This document shows, one piece after another, positions 62,274-64,000 of a stretch of DNA of 64,000 bases. The first letter of the stretch is position 1. Each line of letters opens with the position of its first letter. The notes under the pieces were generated by a model, which saw nothing but the letters and a program-made list of their open reading frames with translations, was not told the DNA's origin and did not search any database. A program made the position numbers and the translations under genes. Source of the stretch: Epithemia pelagica (taxonomy: Eukaryota; Bacillariophyta; Bacillariophyceae; Surirellales; Surirellaceae); contig OX337239.1 in NCBI GenBank assembly GCA_946965045.2, positions 372,001 to 436,000 on the forward strand, written 5' to 3'.

Positions 62274-63206
62274 ATGATCCAGCACCAAAGCCCACCATTG
62301 AAACAAGAAGCATCATCCAGAGCCACGGATCATCGCCCACGAAGAGGTTCGGCAACCGTCTATTCACCTCCTGGGTCAACCCACATTCAATCTTATCCCA
62401 TTCATTGGCCCGAAACGGATGCATCTGCTGCGAATCAAGGCGGCGAAGAGATCCTGACTTTGCCATTCATGGACTATCCCACGAAACAAGAACAAGAACA
62501 GGAGGTCCTGACTTCTCCTCTCCACAACACACTGATTCGAAGCCATAGCATGTCCATGATCAATCGAAGAGGATCCTTCTCCTCGAACGATGAAGAAGAA
62601 AAACAAGTGGACGCATCTCTTGCCGCCGCTCTGGAAGCCTCCTCGAACCACAACAACAACACACTGGAGGAAGCAATTTCCAAAAAGGAAGCCGAAACCT
62701 GCTGGTTTACCTTCAAGGAATGCAAGCAAATGAAGGCCGATACATCATCCTATGCCTTTCGGTCGGCTCGGTATCTGGCGAATCAAGATCCCAATGAGAT
62801 GCAAAACGCATTGGCCATGGGATACAAGACCTGTTGTGAGACGCTCGAACCCTTGACCAAGGCACAAGTCGGTCTCATCAAAAAGTGTCTGGAACAAAGT
62901 CGTTCGACTGGATTGGAACAAGTCTTGATTGAATCCATCAAGTTGATTAGCCATGACAAGAAACTTCGTCGTCAAAAAATGTTGGCCATGGTGGCGTACC
63001 GAAGCACGATATCAGCCGAGTTGAGCGAGGACGAACAAGCTGAGATGGTGCGACAAAAGTGCGCCGAACTCAGTCGTCCGGGAGAATTGTTTGCCTTGGC
63101 CATTGGTCAAGCCCAACAACAACAACAACAAGTCCATCGTTCGGGCGAATCTGGACACACCAAGGCGGCTCGTCGACCGTCTCTCTGGGATCGCCTACGA
63201 GCGTAG
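62274..63206 (+). CDS. Shortened tandem copy of the serine-rich protein (copy B)
   Basis: 310 residues from ATG 62,274. It corresponds to copy A from nucleotide ~60,568 onward, with an in-frame loss of about 414 bases (between TLEE and ISKKEAE) that removes the middle of the protein, including the SVSWSKPLRSCLVRD region. The last 525 bases of copy A are almost identical here, with two extra CAA codons, which suggests recent duplication or gene conversion. It lacks the copy A 5' half and promoter; the region before its ATG is copy A's 3' flank. It may be a pseudogene or a novel short gene. Confidence 0.55.
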   Translation: MIQHQSPPLKQEASSRATDHRPRRGSATVYSPPGSTHIQSYPIHWPETDASAANQGGEEILTLPFMDYPTKQEQEQEVLTSPLHNTLIRSHSMSMINRRGSFSSNDEEEKQVDASLAAALEASSNHNNNTLEEAISKKEAETCWFTFKECKQMKADTSSYAFRSARYLANQDPNEMQNALAMGYKTCCETLEPLTKAQVGLIKKCLEQSRSTGLEQVLIESIKLISHDKKLRRQKMLAMVAYRSTISAELSEDEQAEMVRQKCAELSRPGELFALAIGQAQQQQQQVHRSGESGHTKAARRPSLWDRLRA

Positions 63207-64000
63207 TAGATCGCACGCCTTCATGAGATAACACTATATACTTGTGTGTACTAAGAGAGGCTGGACAAATCTTGTCTTGCGCGAACTTTCAATAGACGAA
63301 CCAAAAGAATTTCCTTCTCGTTGCTCTCGTACATTTCCCGACTCATATTGTAGGGTTCACCAAACCAAAGATGGTAAAATGTCACGCAAATGAGCGAGAG
63401 AGAGAGAGTGACGTGATTGGAACCAAGAAAACAACAGATGCTGGCAAACAGAGGACCAACCATATGCGTCTCTCGGATCTGCTGCCAGCAACCGCAATGA
63501 CAACATCGCAATTCTCATGCAACGCATTCCATGGTTGAAACTTTCAACCATGGTGGACCTCGACCCATTCCACATCCATTGGTACGTCAACTCTTACCGT
63601 GTCTCTCTCTCGGTATATAGAGAGATACCCATCAAGTCAGAAGCATGTTACGCAGATGAAAAGCGCCATTGCCCCCGAGACGATCCGCGTTGTCAATCGC
63701 ATGATAGACGCTACCGGTCGATGGCCAGACTGTTTTCGTTGTCGATCGCCTGTTAGACGCTACCGGTCGATGGCCAGACTGTTTTCGTCTGTCCAGGTGG
63801 CGTGGCCGGGTTCCTCCGTTCCTCCTCCGCCGCATCCAACCGGTGAGAATTTCTGTCATGAATCTTCGTTGGAGGCTTAAGTGGAGCACGCGTTCGACAC
63901 GTGGCACATTTCGAATGTGGTAAGAACATTACGACTATTGCCTTTGTATTGCCTTTGAGCGATATGGGGGACTGTAGACTTCGTCTATACTGCTGTACCC
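63207..64000. other. 3' flank of copy B and window end
   Basis: Up to ~63,516 this repeats the copy A flank. Beyond that I see CT tracts and the short repeat listed separately. The frames at 63,517-63,880 have no recognisable features. Confidence 0.5.
63705..63788. repeat. Two-copy direct repeat, period 49
   Basis: A 35-base segment starting TAGACGCTACCGGTCGATGG occurs at 63,705 and again at 63,754, both ending CTGTTTTCGT. Confidence 0.9.

Overview
This window is a chimeric scaffold from a photosynthetic stramenopile, most likely a pennate diatom. Two blocks of nuclear DNA with balanced base composition (1-9,073 and 54,268-64,000) are joined through a 44.8-kb, very AT-rich mitochondrial contig (9,274-54,067). 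Each join is a run of exactly 200 Ns. The mitochondrial gene content is characteristic of diatoms: tatC, nad11 in two pieces, a large ribosomal-protein complement, and very large tandem-repeat arrays. The most economical reading is a scaffolding error, because the left gap cuts a nuclear gene and the right gap opens in what looks like that gene's own 5' flank.

Left nuclear block (1-9,073). It holds a cluster of four paralogues of a DUF707-like, type II membrane, putative glycosyltransferase family. One is intact on the + strand (806-1,924), one is a pseudogene on the - strand (3,009-4,183), one is intact on the - strand (5,515-6,660), and one on the - strand is cut by the gap (8,309-9,073). 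Flanks and fragments are duplicated among them.

Mitochondrial block. Nearly all genes are on the - strand, so transcription runs from 54 kb towards 9.7 kb. In that direction the order is nad9, nad4, nad6, nad2, trnM, nad7, cox2, trnS, then a small mixed-strand island (tatC, putative tatA, trnW, orf143, trnP, trnY, rps11). It continues with rpl2-rps3-rpl16, trnF, rps8-rpl6-rps2-rps4, two trnL genes, rps12-rps7-rpl14, a repeat cluster, atp9, trnK, nad4L, atp8, nad11a, nad11b, cox1, trnQ, atp6-rps10, trnI, trnE, trnM, cob-cox3-nad3-rps14, trnC and nad1. The rRNA block follows (rns, trnD, rpl5, trnS, nad5, trnH, rnl), flanked on both sides by long direct arrays of a 305/315-bp hairpin-rich repeat. 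Together the genes encode complex I, III, IV and V subunits, the mitoribosome and a Tat translocase. The standard genetic code fits: UGA ends putative tatA, and tRNA-Trp is CCA. tRNAs for Ala, Arg, Asn, Gly, Thr and Val, and rps13 and rps19, were not found.

The most striking mitochondrial features are: (i) nad11 is broken exactly inside its conserved CPVG|ALT motif by a 28-nt insertion whose ends carry two glycine codons, a geometry that would suit translational bypassing; (ii) several genes have no AUG (nad7, rps10, rps11, rps4, nad11b), and rps10 follows atp6 in the same frame across a single TAG; (iii) a tRNA-like element without an anticodon arm lies just upstream of the SSU rRNA; (iv) the two repeat arrays share a 3,080-bp module in identical register, 10,781 bp apart, which predicts a recombination circle carrying the rRNA block.

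Right nuclear block (54,268-64,000). After the 5' flank mentioned above come a gene for a 1,036-residue four-helix membrane protein with long disordered arms (55,266-58,376), a gene for a 789-residue serine-rich protein with a conserved C-terminal domain (59,562-61,931), and a tandem, shortened copy of the latter (62,274-63,206).
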